Positions 32,003 through 39,195 of a stretch of 41,853 nt of DNA are shown here, in pieces. The stretch is from positions 1-41,853 of the forward strand of contig CAZBUH010000003.1 of assembly GCA_964495095.1 (NCBI GenBank). Reading direction: 5' to 3'. The position numbers were made by a program, and so were the translations under genes. How positions within the stretch are numbered: the stretch's first letter is position 1; each line of letters starts with the position of its first letter. This stretch comes from CAZBUH01 sp964495095 (GTDB lineage: Bacteria > Bacillota > Clostridia > Oscillospirales > Oscillospiraceae). The notes beneath the pieces were generated by a model. The model did no database searches. It was not told the origin of the DNA and saw only the letters and a list, made by a program, of their open reading frames with translations.

Positions 32003-32054
32003 GCCATAGATGAAATGGCCCTTAAAGCGCCGAAAGGCGTATTTGGAGGGAGGG
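32003..32054 (+). promoter_or_regulatory. rpsU leader with two hairpins and a double Shine-Dalgarno
   Basis: Between the promoter and rpsU lie GCCAT/ATGGC (32003-32007 with 32015-32019) and a GAAA-tetraloop hairpin CGCC/GGCG (32028-32031 with 32036-32039). A tandem purine run GGAGGGAGGG (32045-32054) follows, 7 nt before the ATG. S21 binds near the anti-Shine-Dalgarno on the ribosome, so autoregulation through this leader is possible but not shown. Confidence 0.45.
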
Positions 32055-32061
32055 AAAATCG

Positions 32062-32250
32062 ATGTCATCGGAAATCCGAGTTAAAGATAATGAGTCTTTG
32101 GAGAGCGCACTTAAGAGATTTAAGCGCAGCTGCGCCAAGGCCGGCGTTATGGCTGACCTCCGCAAAAAGGAGTATTACCAGAGTCCAAGCGTTAAGCGCC
32201 GCAAAAAATCTGAGGCTGCAAGAAAAAATAAAAATAAGAGATATTATTAA
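32062..32250 (+). CDS. rpsU: Small ribosomal subunit protein bS21
   Basis: Basic 62-residue ribosomal protein of the 30S subunit, needed for initiation on structured mRNAs. The sequence has the family core VKDNESLESALKRFKRSC, then AGVMADLRKKEYYQSPSVKRRKKSEAARK and a Lys/Arg/Tyr end. The length is normal for the longer clostridial version. It has its own strong promoter and an unusually long ribosome-binding purine run, and is followed by a terminator, so it is a single-gene unit. In Bacillus rpsU pairs with yqeY; no such gene is here. Confidence 0.96.
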   Translation: MSSEIRVKDNESLESALKRFKRSCAKAGVMADLRKKEYYQSPSVKRRKKSEAARKNKNKRYY

Positions 32251-32255
32251 TATCG

Positions 32256-32290
32256 TTCCTCCGCACTTATACGGTGCGGAGGAAGTTTTC
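32256..32290 (+). terminator. Intrinsic terminator of rpsU
   Basis: TTCCTCCGCAC (32256-32266) pairs with GTGCGGAGGAA (32274-32284) over a 7-nt loop, followed by GTTTTC. It begins 5 nt after the rpsU stop. The T-run is short, so some read-through into the ABC genes is possible. Confidence 0.7.
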
Positions 32291-32333
32291 ATTGTGAAAG
32301 CAAAAATATCTACAGAAAGGCGGTCAGCAGTAT

Positions 32334-34061
32334 TTGAAGCTCTTGTTGCGGTATGCAAAACCGTTTGCCATACCTATGATTTGCGTACTTGTTTTAGTTG
32401 CGAGCCAGTCTATCGGTGAAATAATACTACCAAAGCTGCTGGCGGATATGATAGATAGCGGCATCGCTTTTGACGATATGTCAGTTATTTGGCGGGACAC
32501 CGCGTTAATGGCGGCGGCCGCTTTAGGTACCATGGCGGTGACCATTCTTGGAAATTTTATGAGTTCCAGGGTCGCGACGTCCATAGCGGCAAACATAAGA
32601 AGGGATATTTTCTTCAGGGTGGAGACCTTTGCCACTCAGGAAATCGATAAATTCGGCACGGCGTCGCTTATAACCCGTTCCACAAATGACGTATCCCAGG
32701 TTCAGATGCTTTTGTCAATGTTCATGCGCATGGGACTTTTTTCGCCGCTTATGCTTATAAGCGGCTTGATGATGGCCGTATCTACCAGCAGGCAGTTGTC
32801 GCTGATTCTGGTGGTGGCAGTTCCGATACTGGTAATATTTATCTCCATAACTCTGATTAAAGCTACGAAATATTTTAAGACCATACAGAAGAAAGTCGAT
32901 AATATCAACATGGTCATGCGTGAAAATCTTACCGGTATGCGGGTCATAAGGGCATTCCGGAAGACACCCCATGAGATAGAGCGATTTGACGGAGCCAACG
33001 AGGATTATACCAAAATCTCTATCATCACAAACCGTATCATGGGTATGCTTATGCCGGCGGTTTCGCTTATAATGAACCTTACGACCATCGCGGTCATGTT
33101 CTTCGGCGGCCAGATGGTGATGAAGTCGGCTATTGACGTGGGCAGCCTTGTGGCGTATATCCAGTATATAACCCATATACTTATGTCCATAACCATAGTA
33201 TCCACATTCTTTATGATGTACCCCAGAGCCGCAGCCTCAGCCGCCAGAATAGCAGAAGTCATAGATACCCGGTCTGACATACAGGATGGCGGATTCGCAG
33301 GCGAGACAGGAAAACGGGGCACAGTTGAGTTCAGAAATGTGGATTTTATCTATCCGGGAGCCGACGAGGAAGTGCTTCAGAGCGTAAGCTTTAAAGCGGA
33401 GCCGGGGAAAACGACGGCCATAATAGGCAGCACCGGATCGGGAAAATCGACTATTGCCAATCTCCTGCCCAGGTTTTACGACGCCACAAAAGGCGAGATC
33501 CTTGTTGACGGAGTGGATGTCAGGAAATACGACCTCAAGGTTTTGCGGGATAAAATAGGCTATGTGCCGCAGAAGGCGGTGCTTTTTTCCGGCACTATAG
33601 CGGATAATCTCCGCTTCGGCAAGATGGACGCCACTGAGGAGGAAATGCTGAAGGCGGCCCAGACCGCCCAGGCCATGGAGTTTATCTCCTCTAAGGAGAA
33701 GGGCTTTAACTCCTATATCGCACAGGGAGGAGCAAACGTATCCGGCGGTCAGAAGCAGCGGTTGGCGATAGCCAGAGCCATTGTGAAGCAGCCGGAGATA
33801 TACATTTTTGACGACAGCTTCTCAGCCCTTGACTATAAAACCGATGCTGCGCTTCGCAAGGCTCTCAAGGGCGAGACAAAGGATGCGGCGGTAATAATAA
33901 TCGCCCAGCGTATAAGTACTATTATGCACGCGGATTCCATAGTCGTTTTGGACGATGGCCGGGTTGCCGGAACAGGCACGCATGAAGAACTTATGGAGAG
34001 CTGTTCCGTTTACCGGGAGATAGTGGATTCTCAGTTTAAGAAAGGGGAACTGGATTCATGA
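32334..34061 (+). CDS. ABC exporter half-transporter with degenerate ATP site
   Basis: Fused permease-ATPase of 575 residues: six-span transmembrane domain (to about 320) and nucleotide-binding domain. Walker A is GSTGSGKST and the signature VSGGQKQRL. The Walker B end reads IFDDSFSALD, with Asp in place of the catalytic Glu, and the switch His is Gln (IIAQRIST). These are the marks of the degenerate subunit of heterodimeric exporters such as TM287/288. The start is TTG 32334 (MKLLLRYAKPF) with AAAGGCGG about 11-13 nt upstream; no ATG fits better. It overlaps its partner gene by 4 nt. The substrate is unknown; multidrug or lipid export is typical. Confidence 0.92.
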   Translation: MKLLLRYAKPFAIPMICVLVLVASQSIGEIILPKLLADMIDSGIAFDDMSVIWRDTALMAAAALGTMAVTILGNFMSSRVATSIAANIRRDIFFRVETFATQEIDKFGTASLITRSTNDVSQVQMLLSMFMRMGLFSPLMLISGLMMAVSTSRQLSLILVVAVPILVIFISITLIKATKYFKTIQKKVDNINMVMRENLTGMRVIRAFRKTPHEIERFDGANEDYTKISIITNRIMGMLMPAVSLIMNLTTIAVMFFGGQMVMKSAIDVGSLVAYIQYITHILMSITIVSTFFMMYPRAAASAARIAEVIDTRSDIQDGGFAGETGKRGTVEFRNVDFIYPGADEEVLQSVSFKAEPGKTTAIIGSTGSGKSTIANLLPRFYDATKGEILVDGVDVRKYDLKVLRDKIGYVPQKAVLFSGTIADNLRFGKMDATEEEMLKAAQTAQAMEFISSKEKGFNSYIAQGGANVSGGQKQRLAIARAIVKQPEIYIFDDSFSALDYKTDAALRKALKGETKDAAVIIIAQRISTIMHADSIVVLDDGRVAGTGTHEELMESCSVYREIVDSQFKKGELDS

Positions 34062-36004
34062 GCGAAGATAAGAAAGGATCCTTGAATATGCCCCCTGAAG
34101 ATTTTGAGACGCCGAAGGGCGATTCTCCGGGCCTTGACACTCCTTCCGGGAATGCTGAGAATGGGCCTGTGACTACTGAGCGCATTCCGCGCGGCGGAGG
34201 ACCGGGAGGCCCACCGGGAATGGGCGGAGGCGAAAAAGCCAAAAATTTTAAGGGCACCATGGGGAGACTGCTGAAATATTTGGGCGCGTATAAGGTATCT
34301 ATCGCCGTGGTAGTCATACTGGCCACCGCAAGCGCCGTCCTGACAGTCATTGCCCCAAACGTTCTGGGTCAGATAACAACAAACCTATACAATGGTGTGA
34401 AAACAGGCGAATGGGGAGGAATTTGGCAGGAAATACTCCGTATTCTTATAACACTGGCGGTGATCTATATATGCGCCCAGGGCTTTACCATACTACAGAA
34501 CTTCATTCTGGCCCGGGTAACTTCCAGGATAGTTTATGATCTCCGCCGGGATTTGGATCTAAAGATTGCGAAACTGCCCCTTAAGTATCTGGACGGTACT
34601 ACACACGGAGAACTGCTCAGCCGCGTGGTAAATGACACGGAAACCGTGAGCATGACGCTGCAGCAGTCTATGCCTCAAATCGTGACGGCGGTCATCACTT
34701 TTATCGGCGTTATATGCATGATGTTCAGCATAAATGTCGCCATGGCGGCGGCGTCTATGATAATAATTCCGCTGACAGTTATAATTTCGTCCGTTGTGGT
34801 GAAGAAATCCCAGAAATATTTCAGGGGCCAGCAGAAGGCTATCGGCGACATGAACAGCCATGTTGAGGAGATGTATACGGGACACACTATTGTAAAATCC
34901 TTTAATTACGAGGATAAGGCAAAGAGTGATTTTACCGTCATAAACGATAAAATACGCACCAACGCCAAAAATGCGGAGTTCTTTTCCAGCCTGATGATGC
35001 CGCTGTCCAGCGTACTTACAAATTTAAGCTATGCTGCAATGGCAGCCGCAGGATGTCTTAATGTTATAAACGGAAAAATAGATGTGGGCCAGGTACAGGC
35101 ATTTTTGCAGTATATGCGCCAGTTTGGAATGCCCATAAGCACCATTTCGAATATGGCGTCCACACTTCAGTCCGCAGCCGCGGCGGCGGAGCGCATATTT
35201 GAAGTGCTGAACGAGGAAGAGGAAGTGCCCGATAAGGAGCCGCCGAAGATAATAGAGCATGTGAAGGGCAATGTGTCAATAGAACATGTAAAGTTTGGGT
35301 ACAGCCCGGATAAGATAATAATTTCCGATTTGAACCTTGAGGTAAAAAGCGGCCAGACCATCGCCATAGTTGGTCCCACGGGCGCGGGAAAGACCACTCT
35401 CATAAATCTCCTTATGCGTTTCTATGACGTAAACGGAGGCAGTATCAGAATTGACGGCGTTGATGTGCGCGATATGCGCCGGGACGATTTAAGAAGTATT
35501 TTCGGCATGGTGCTTCAGGATACGTGGCTTTTTAACGGTACTATTGAGGAAAATCTGGCATACGGCAGGGATGGCGCCACCCATGAGGAAGTTGTGGACG
35601 CCGCCAAAAAGGCCTACGCCCACCACTTTATAAAGGCTCAGCCAGACGGATACGCTACGGTGATAAATGAGGAGGGAAGCAATATTTCCCAGGGCCAGAA
35701 GCAGCTTCTCACGATTGCCCGGGCTATAGTGGCGGACCCTGCGATACTCATTCTGGACGAGGCCACAAGCTCCGTGGATACCCGTACCGAGGTGCTTATA
35801 CAGAACGCCATGAACAAGCTTATGGAGGGCAGGACCAGCTTCGTAATTGCTCACCGCCTCTCAACAATAAGAGGCGCCGACACCATCCTGGTCATGAACA
35901 ACGGAAACGTAGTGGAGCAGGGAAATCACGATGAGCTCCTGGCTAAAGGCGGCTTCTACGCCGCGCTGTATAACAGCCAGTTTGAAAATTCCGAATCCGC
36001 CTGA
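34058..36004 (+). CDS. ABC exporter half-transporter, catalytic partner
   Basis: Fused permease-ATPase of 648 residues. The first 65 or so residues are a hydrophilic Gly/Pro-rich extension (RGGGPGGPPGMGGGEKAKNF) absent from its partner. The membrane domain has six spans. In the ATPase domain Walker A is GPTGAGKTT, Walker B LILDEATSSVD with the catalytic Glu, and the switch His is present (VIAHRLSTIRGAD). Its signature reads ISQGQKQLL, with Gln in place of the first Gly, which would line the degenerate site formed with the first subunit. The ATGA overlap with the upstream gene indicates balanced synthesis of a heterodimer. A strong terminator follows. Confidence 0.93.
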   Translation: MSEDKKGSLNMPPEDFETPKGDSPGLDTPSGNAENGPVTTERIPRGGGPGGPPGMGGGEKAKNFKGTMGRLLKYLGAYKVSIAVVVILATASAVLTVIAPNVLGQITTNLYNGVKTGEWGGIWQEILRILITLAVIYICAQGFTILQNFILARVTSRIVYDLRRDLDLKIAKLPLKYLDGTTHGELLSRVVNDTETVSMTLQQSMPQIVTAVITFIGVICMMFSINVAMAAASMIIIPLTVIISSVVVKKSQKYFRGQQKAIGDMNSHVEEMYTGHTIVKSFNYEDKAKSDFTVINDKIRTNAKNAEFFSSLMMPLSSVLTNLSYAAMAAAGCLNVINGKIDVGQVQAFLQYMRQFGMPISTISNMASTLQSAAAAAERIFEVLNEEEEVPDKEPPKIIEHVKGNVSIEHVKFGYSPDKIIISDLNLEVKSGQTIAIVGPTGAGKTTLINLLMRFYDVNGGSIRIDGVDVRDMRRDDLRSIFGMVLQDTWLFNGTIEENLAYGRDGATHEEVVDAAKKAYAHHFIKAQPDGYATVINEEGSNISQGQKQLLTIARAIVADPAILILDEATSSVDTRTEVLIQNAMNKLMEGRTSFVIAHRLSTIRGADTILVMNNGNVVEQGNHDELLAKGGFYAALYNSQFENSESA

Positions 36005-36030
36005 TATTGGCTTAAAAAGCAGGAAAATAA

Positions 36031-36076
36031 AAACAGTTAAATCTGCCGGTTTTGCCGCAGATTTAACTGTTTTTTT
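36031..36076. terminator. Strong bidirectional terminator after the ABC exporter
   Basis: A perfect 16-bp stem, AAACAGTTAAATCTGC (36031-36046) with its complement (36057-36072), has a 10-nt loop and a run of seven Ts. A-rich sequence precedes it, so it can also stop the convergent minus-strand Gx operon. Confidence 0.9.
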
Positions 36077-36086
36077 ATTTGTGTGA

Positions 36087-36605
36087 TTATTTTTCCTTTT
36101 TGATATGGTCCGGGAAAATTTTTTTCAGCTTATGTACCGTGAACTGTGCGCAGAGACCGGTGAAGGTGCCGGCCGCAATGCCGGATATCATCAGCACGGG
36201 AAGATAGCCGATAAGCGCGGGGGTGTTCGTCACAAGTATTGCCACGGCTATCTGGCCTATGTTGTGGGCGATCGCTGAAATAACGCTGCAAATCCATATC
36301 TGTTTTACGGTCACAATTTTCCTCATAACAAGCATTACAAGATAGCACATAAAACCGCCCGCCAGGCTGTACATAAGGGACATTGCCTGCCCGGAGAACA
36401 TGCTTCCCAGGAGTATACGGGCAATGAGTATGGCTGCGGTGTCGCCCGGCCCCAGCAGGAACATCGAGAATACCGTGACTATGTTGGCAAGGCCCAGCTT
36501 TACCCCCGGTATGGGCACCGGGGAGGGAATCAGCATTTCGACTGCAAAGATTGCAAGGGCGGCCGCCGTTAAAACCGCGGCGCGGGTAAGACGTTTAAGC
36601 TTCAT
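36087..36605 (-). CDS. Gx transporter family protein (Hpre_diP_synt_I)
   Basis: Small membrane protein of 172 residues with five to six hydrophobic segments. It resembles the family named heptaprenyl diphosphate synthase component I or Gx transporter, which looks like an ECF-type substrate-binding membrane subunit. Supporting stretches are EMLIPSPVPIPGVKLGLANIVTVFSMFLLG, then LLGSMFSGQAMSLMYSLAGGFMCYLVM and the His-containing SVISAIAHNIGQIAVA. The start is ATG 36605 with GGAG 6 nt upstream; a longer reading to 36749 would overlap the NusG-domain gene. It is the last gene of the MerR-ApbE-NusG_II-Gx cassette. As I recall, Listeria EetB of the flavin-based electron-transfer locus belongs to this family. 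Confidence 0.88.
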   Translation of the reverse strand: MKLKRLTRAAVLTAAALAIFAVEMLIPSPVPIPGVKLGLANIVTVFSMFLLGPGDTAAILIARILLGSMFSGQAMSLMYSLAGGFMCYLVMLVMRKIVTVKQIWICSVISAIAHNIGQIAVAILVTNTPALIGYLPVLMISGIAAGTFTGLCAQFTVHKLKKIFPDHIKKEK

Positions 36606-36616
36606 TCCAGGCTCCT

Positions 36617-37009
36617 TTACTGAGATACCGCGTCTATGCCGGGGGAAGTGTTTTCGGATTCCGCGCACTCCCCAATCCTGATGACAAGCCTGTGAGGCAG
36701 GCAGACGATTGGCGAGGCGCTGTCTGAAAGCCACCCCGCGTTTACGCATACCTGATCGGGGCAGTCGGCGTACAGCACGCAGATTCTGCCGTTTTCGACC
36801 CTTACGGTGTTTTCGCCCTTGTCATCAGACACCGTGAATTCATAGCCGCTTTTTACAAGAGAGAGGTCGATGGATTTTATGCACACTCCATCCTGATAGA
36901 CGTTGGCGACAGTTCCTTCGGCCCTCCTGCCGCTGAGCCAAACGCATAAAATCACGCTTATTATGAGTATGGCGGCAATGATTATTATCCATGTACGGGT
37001 TTTAATCAC
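36617..37009 (-). CDS. NusG domain II-containing membrane-anchored protein
   Basis: Protein of 130 residues with one N-terminal span (about 7-27) and an extracytoplasmic NusG_II-type beta domain. The hallmark is YADCPDQVCVNAGWLSDSASPIVCLPHRLVI, with Cys77, Cys83, Cys88 and Cys103. Only the NusG domain II fold is shared with NusG; this is not a transcription factor. The start is GTG 37009, overlapping the apbE stop by 8 nt, and the Gx gene follows after 11 nt. Proteins of this kind accompany ApbE in extracytoplasmic flavin/redox loci; I recall Listeria EetA being similar. The function is unproven. Confidence 0.88.
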   Translation of the reverse strand: MIKTRTWIIIIAAILIISVILCVWLSGRRAEGTVANVYQDGVCIKSIDLSLVKSGYEFTVSDDKGENTVRVENGRICVLYADCPDQVCVNAGWLSDSASPIVCLPHRLVIRIGECAESENTSPGIDAVSQ

Positions 37010-38039
37010 GATGTATCACCGTCACTTCCGCGCCTGTATAGTCGTCTGCCGTGGTAAAGCCGCTTTCAAGCCCCTCTGTTATATAGATTTTACCGTCGTC
37101 CGTGACGAACACCGCCTCAAAATCGTCGCTTTCAGCCCAAAGCTGAGAGGCTTTTTCCAGTCCCATGACGAAAAGGGAGGTGGAGAGCCCGTCGCATAGC
37201 AGCCCGTTTTCCCCCACTATGGTGACGGAGATAAGCCCGCTGCTGGCCGGAGCGCCGGTGGAGGGGTCAATAATATGCCAGTAGGTGCTGCCGTCCTGCT
37301 CAAAGTATCTCTCATAGCCTCCGGAGGTGATAACGGCCCTGTTGTCTATCTCGAGCACACAGAGATTGCCTTGCCCCAGGGGATTTTGAATGGCAACGCG
37401 CCAGGGAGAGCCATCGGGCTTTGTGCCCAATGCGTGGACGTTGCCGCCCAGATTGAGCAGAGCGGATGTAACGCCGTTTTCGCGGAAAAGGTCTATAATC
37501 CGGCCGCTGGTGTAGCCCTTGGCCACACTGCCCAAATCAATCTCTGTCCCCTCGGGAAGCGTAACTGAGCTTACCCCGTCAAAGTCAATGCTCCTGTAAT
37601 CCACGTTTTGCAGAAGGGCCTCTATTTCACGATCTTCCGGCACCCTGTAATCGCCGCTGGTAAAGCCCCATGTGCGGACTATTGGGTAGATTGAGATGTC
37701 AAGCGCCCCGCCGGTGCGCTCACAGAGCTGAAGGGACTGATTCAGTACCGCGGCGGTGTCCTCGCTGACAGTGCCGCCGCCGTTATGGTTTATGGCGTAG
37801 ATTTCGCTGTTTTCGTCCGTTACGGAAAGCTTGCCCTCGATATCGCGTATAAGCTCTTCGGCCTCGTCTAAAAGCTCCGCATCGCCGTATACCGTGAGTT
37901 CCATGTATGTGTCCATTGCAAATACATAGGATGAGTTGAGCCCGGATGCTGGCGGAGAAGCAAGACTGGAATCCCCGCCGGCGCCGCATCCGGCGAGAAT
38001 GCAGAGGGCAAGAAGCAGCGGGACAATTGATTTTTTCAT
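37002..38039 (-). CDS. apbE: FAD:protein FMN transferase, ApbE-type lipoprotein
   Basis: Transfers FMN from FAD to a threonine or serine of extracytoplasmic redox proteins. The 345-residue precursor has a lipoprotein signal (LLLALCILAGCG, Cys18). Typical motifs follow: YVFAMDTYMELTVYG, EIYAINHNGGG, GALDISIYPIVRTWGF, LPEGTEIDLGSVAKGYTSGRII, ALLNLGGNVHALG and the FAD/Mg-binding YWHIIDPSTGAP, then DGLSTSLFVMG. The start is ATG 38039 with AAAGGA 9 nt upstream; a longer reading would put 15 hydrophilic residues before the signal. It overlaps the NusG_II gene by 8 nt. No obvious FMN-bearing substrate protein is in the window. Confidence 0.94.
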   Translation of the reverse strand: MKKSIVPLLLALCILAGCGAGGDSSLASPPASGLNSSYVFAMDTYMELTVYGDAELLDEAEELIRDIEGKLSVTDENSEIYAINHNGGGTVSEDTAAVLNQSLQLCERTGGALDISIYPIVRTWGFTSGDYRVPEDREIEALLQNVDYRSIDFDGVSSVTLPEGTEIDLGSVAKGYTSGRIIDLFRENGVTSALLNLGGNVHALGTKPDGSPWRVAIQNPLGQGNLCVLEIDNRAVITSGGYERYFEQDGSTYWHIIDPSTGAPASSGLISVTIVGENGLLCDGLSTSLFVMGLEKASQLWAESDDFEAVFVTDDGKIYITEGLESGFTTADDYTGAEVTVIHRD

Positions 38040-38119
38040 CTGTGGTGTTCCTTTCAGACCGGTTTTTCGCGTTGGAGAGCGCATTTTGCCCCGCCGTGAT
38101 TAGCAAGTCTCCGGAATTC

Positions 38120-39109
38120 TTAAGGCTGCGGAATATAGGTTTCAAGCTTTTTACACAGCTTCAAAAGCTCATCCTCCGGCATATCGCTGCTTTCGATATA
38201 AGCGCCGAAGTATTCTCCGGGCGTTCCGGTCTCCTTCAAAAGCGTAATCTGGGCCATATCGCCGATCGTGTCGGAGTATAAAACGTCCGGGGACATGCCC
38301 AGGGACTGGACCATTGAGTTTTCCATATCGGTGAGGGTGCAGCTTCTGACCGTGACGGTAAAGCCGTCTGCCTCGTACACCGCTGTAAGGTCGCCAGTTA
38401 TGCCGTTTATGCCGGCGCTTTTGAGCGTACAGCCGTCCAGATATGCCTTGAAGCGGTCGGAATACTCAGAAAATTCTTTTTCAGAGAATTCCCGGATATA
38501 GAGGCTTGCTTCGCCCTCCGGCTCCGATGGGCGGGAGAGGTTTCCTGTGGCGGCAAGGGTAATAAGAACGGAGGCCGCAGCAATGGCAAGCCCGCAGATA
38601 ACTGAAGCCAGCGTAAGCTTTACGCGCCTGCGTTTTGCCGTGTTTTTAAGGAATTTTGTGTATTCCTCATCCTTCTGGCTGGGGGATATGCCGTCAAACC
38701 GGCCAAAGTGGGGCTCCAAATCCCTTTCGGGCAGCGGAAGCTGCGCCGCCGCTGCCTCCAGGTCACCGGCGAGCTGGTGCAGGCTCCCGGCGCGGGCGCC
38801 TGCACGGGCGAGAGTTTCGGCGGCCTGACGGCGGTTGTTCAGGTCGTTTTCCGTTTCGCTTTTAAGCGCCCTTACTGCGTCGGGGATGATTTCCGGATTT
38901 GTGCGCATAAGTATTATCTGCGAGATTGAAAAACCGAATTTGCGCAGAACGGCTATATCATTGAGAGAGGCTATGTCGTGTTCTGTAAATTCAAGATAGT
39001 TCCTGCCCCGGATATTGTTTATTTCCGGGGAAATAAGTTTTTCCTCAATGTAGAAACGTATAGTTCGCTCGGTAAGCCCGGTTTTGATGCAGACTTCTTT
39101 TATTTTCAT
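38120..39109 (-). CDS. MerR-type regulator with membrane span and extracytoplasmic domain
   Basis: Protein of 329 residues. Residues 1-70 are a MerR DNA-binding head (MKIKEVCIKTGLTERTIRFYIEEKLI, then YLEFTEHDIASLNDIAVLRKFGFS). A helical region (75-125) would be the dimer coil. A cytoplasmic linker ends in KRRRVK before a single span (about 164-187, LASVICGLAIAAASVLITLAA), and residues 188-329 lie outside by the positive-inside rule. The outer domain has no family I recognise. ATG 39109 has AGGG 8 nt upstream; GTG 39118 is a less likely start. It lies 80 nt upstream of apbE on the same strand with no visible terminator between, so it is probably co-transcribed. Confidence 0.85.
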   Translation of the reverse strand: MKIKEVCIKTGLTERTIRFYIEEKLISPEINNIRGRNYLEFTEHDIASLNDIAVLRKFGFSISQIILMRTNPEIIPDAVRALKSETENDLNNRRQAAETLARAGARAGSLHQLAGDLEAAAAQLPLPERDLEPHFGRFDGISPSQKDEEYTKFLKNTAKRRRVKLTLASVICGLAIAAASVLITLAATGNLSRPSEPEGEASLYIREFSEKEFSEYSDRFKAYLDGCTLKSAGINGITGDLTAVYEADGFTVTVRSCTLTDMENSMVQSLGMSPDVLYSDTIGDMAQITLLKETGTPGEYFGAYIESSDMPEDELLKLCKKLETYIPQP

Positions 39110-39135
39110 ATAAGTCACCCTTTCCCTGTAACATA

Positions 39136-39166
39136 AGCGTACACTCTTACGTTACGTAAGTGTCAA
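39136..39166 (-). promoter_or_regulatory. MerR-type promoter with operator dyad in a 19-bp spacer
   Basis: On the minus strand TTGACA (39166-39161) and TACGCT (39141-39136) are separated by 19 nt, the overlong spacer typical of MerR-activated promoters. The spacer begins with a perfect dyad, CTTACGT and ACGTAAG around one base (39146-39160). It lies about 30 nt upstream of the MerR-type gene, which fits autoregulation. Confidence 0.75.
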
Positions 39167-39195
39167 GGGATTTTGCAAAAATTTTTGAAAAAATT

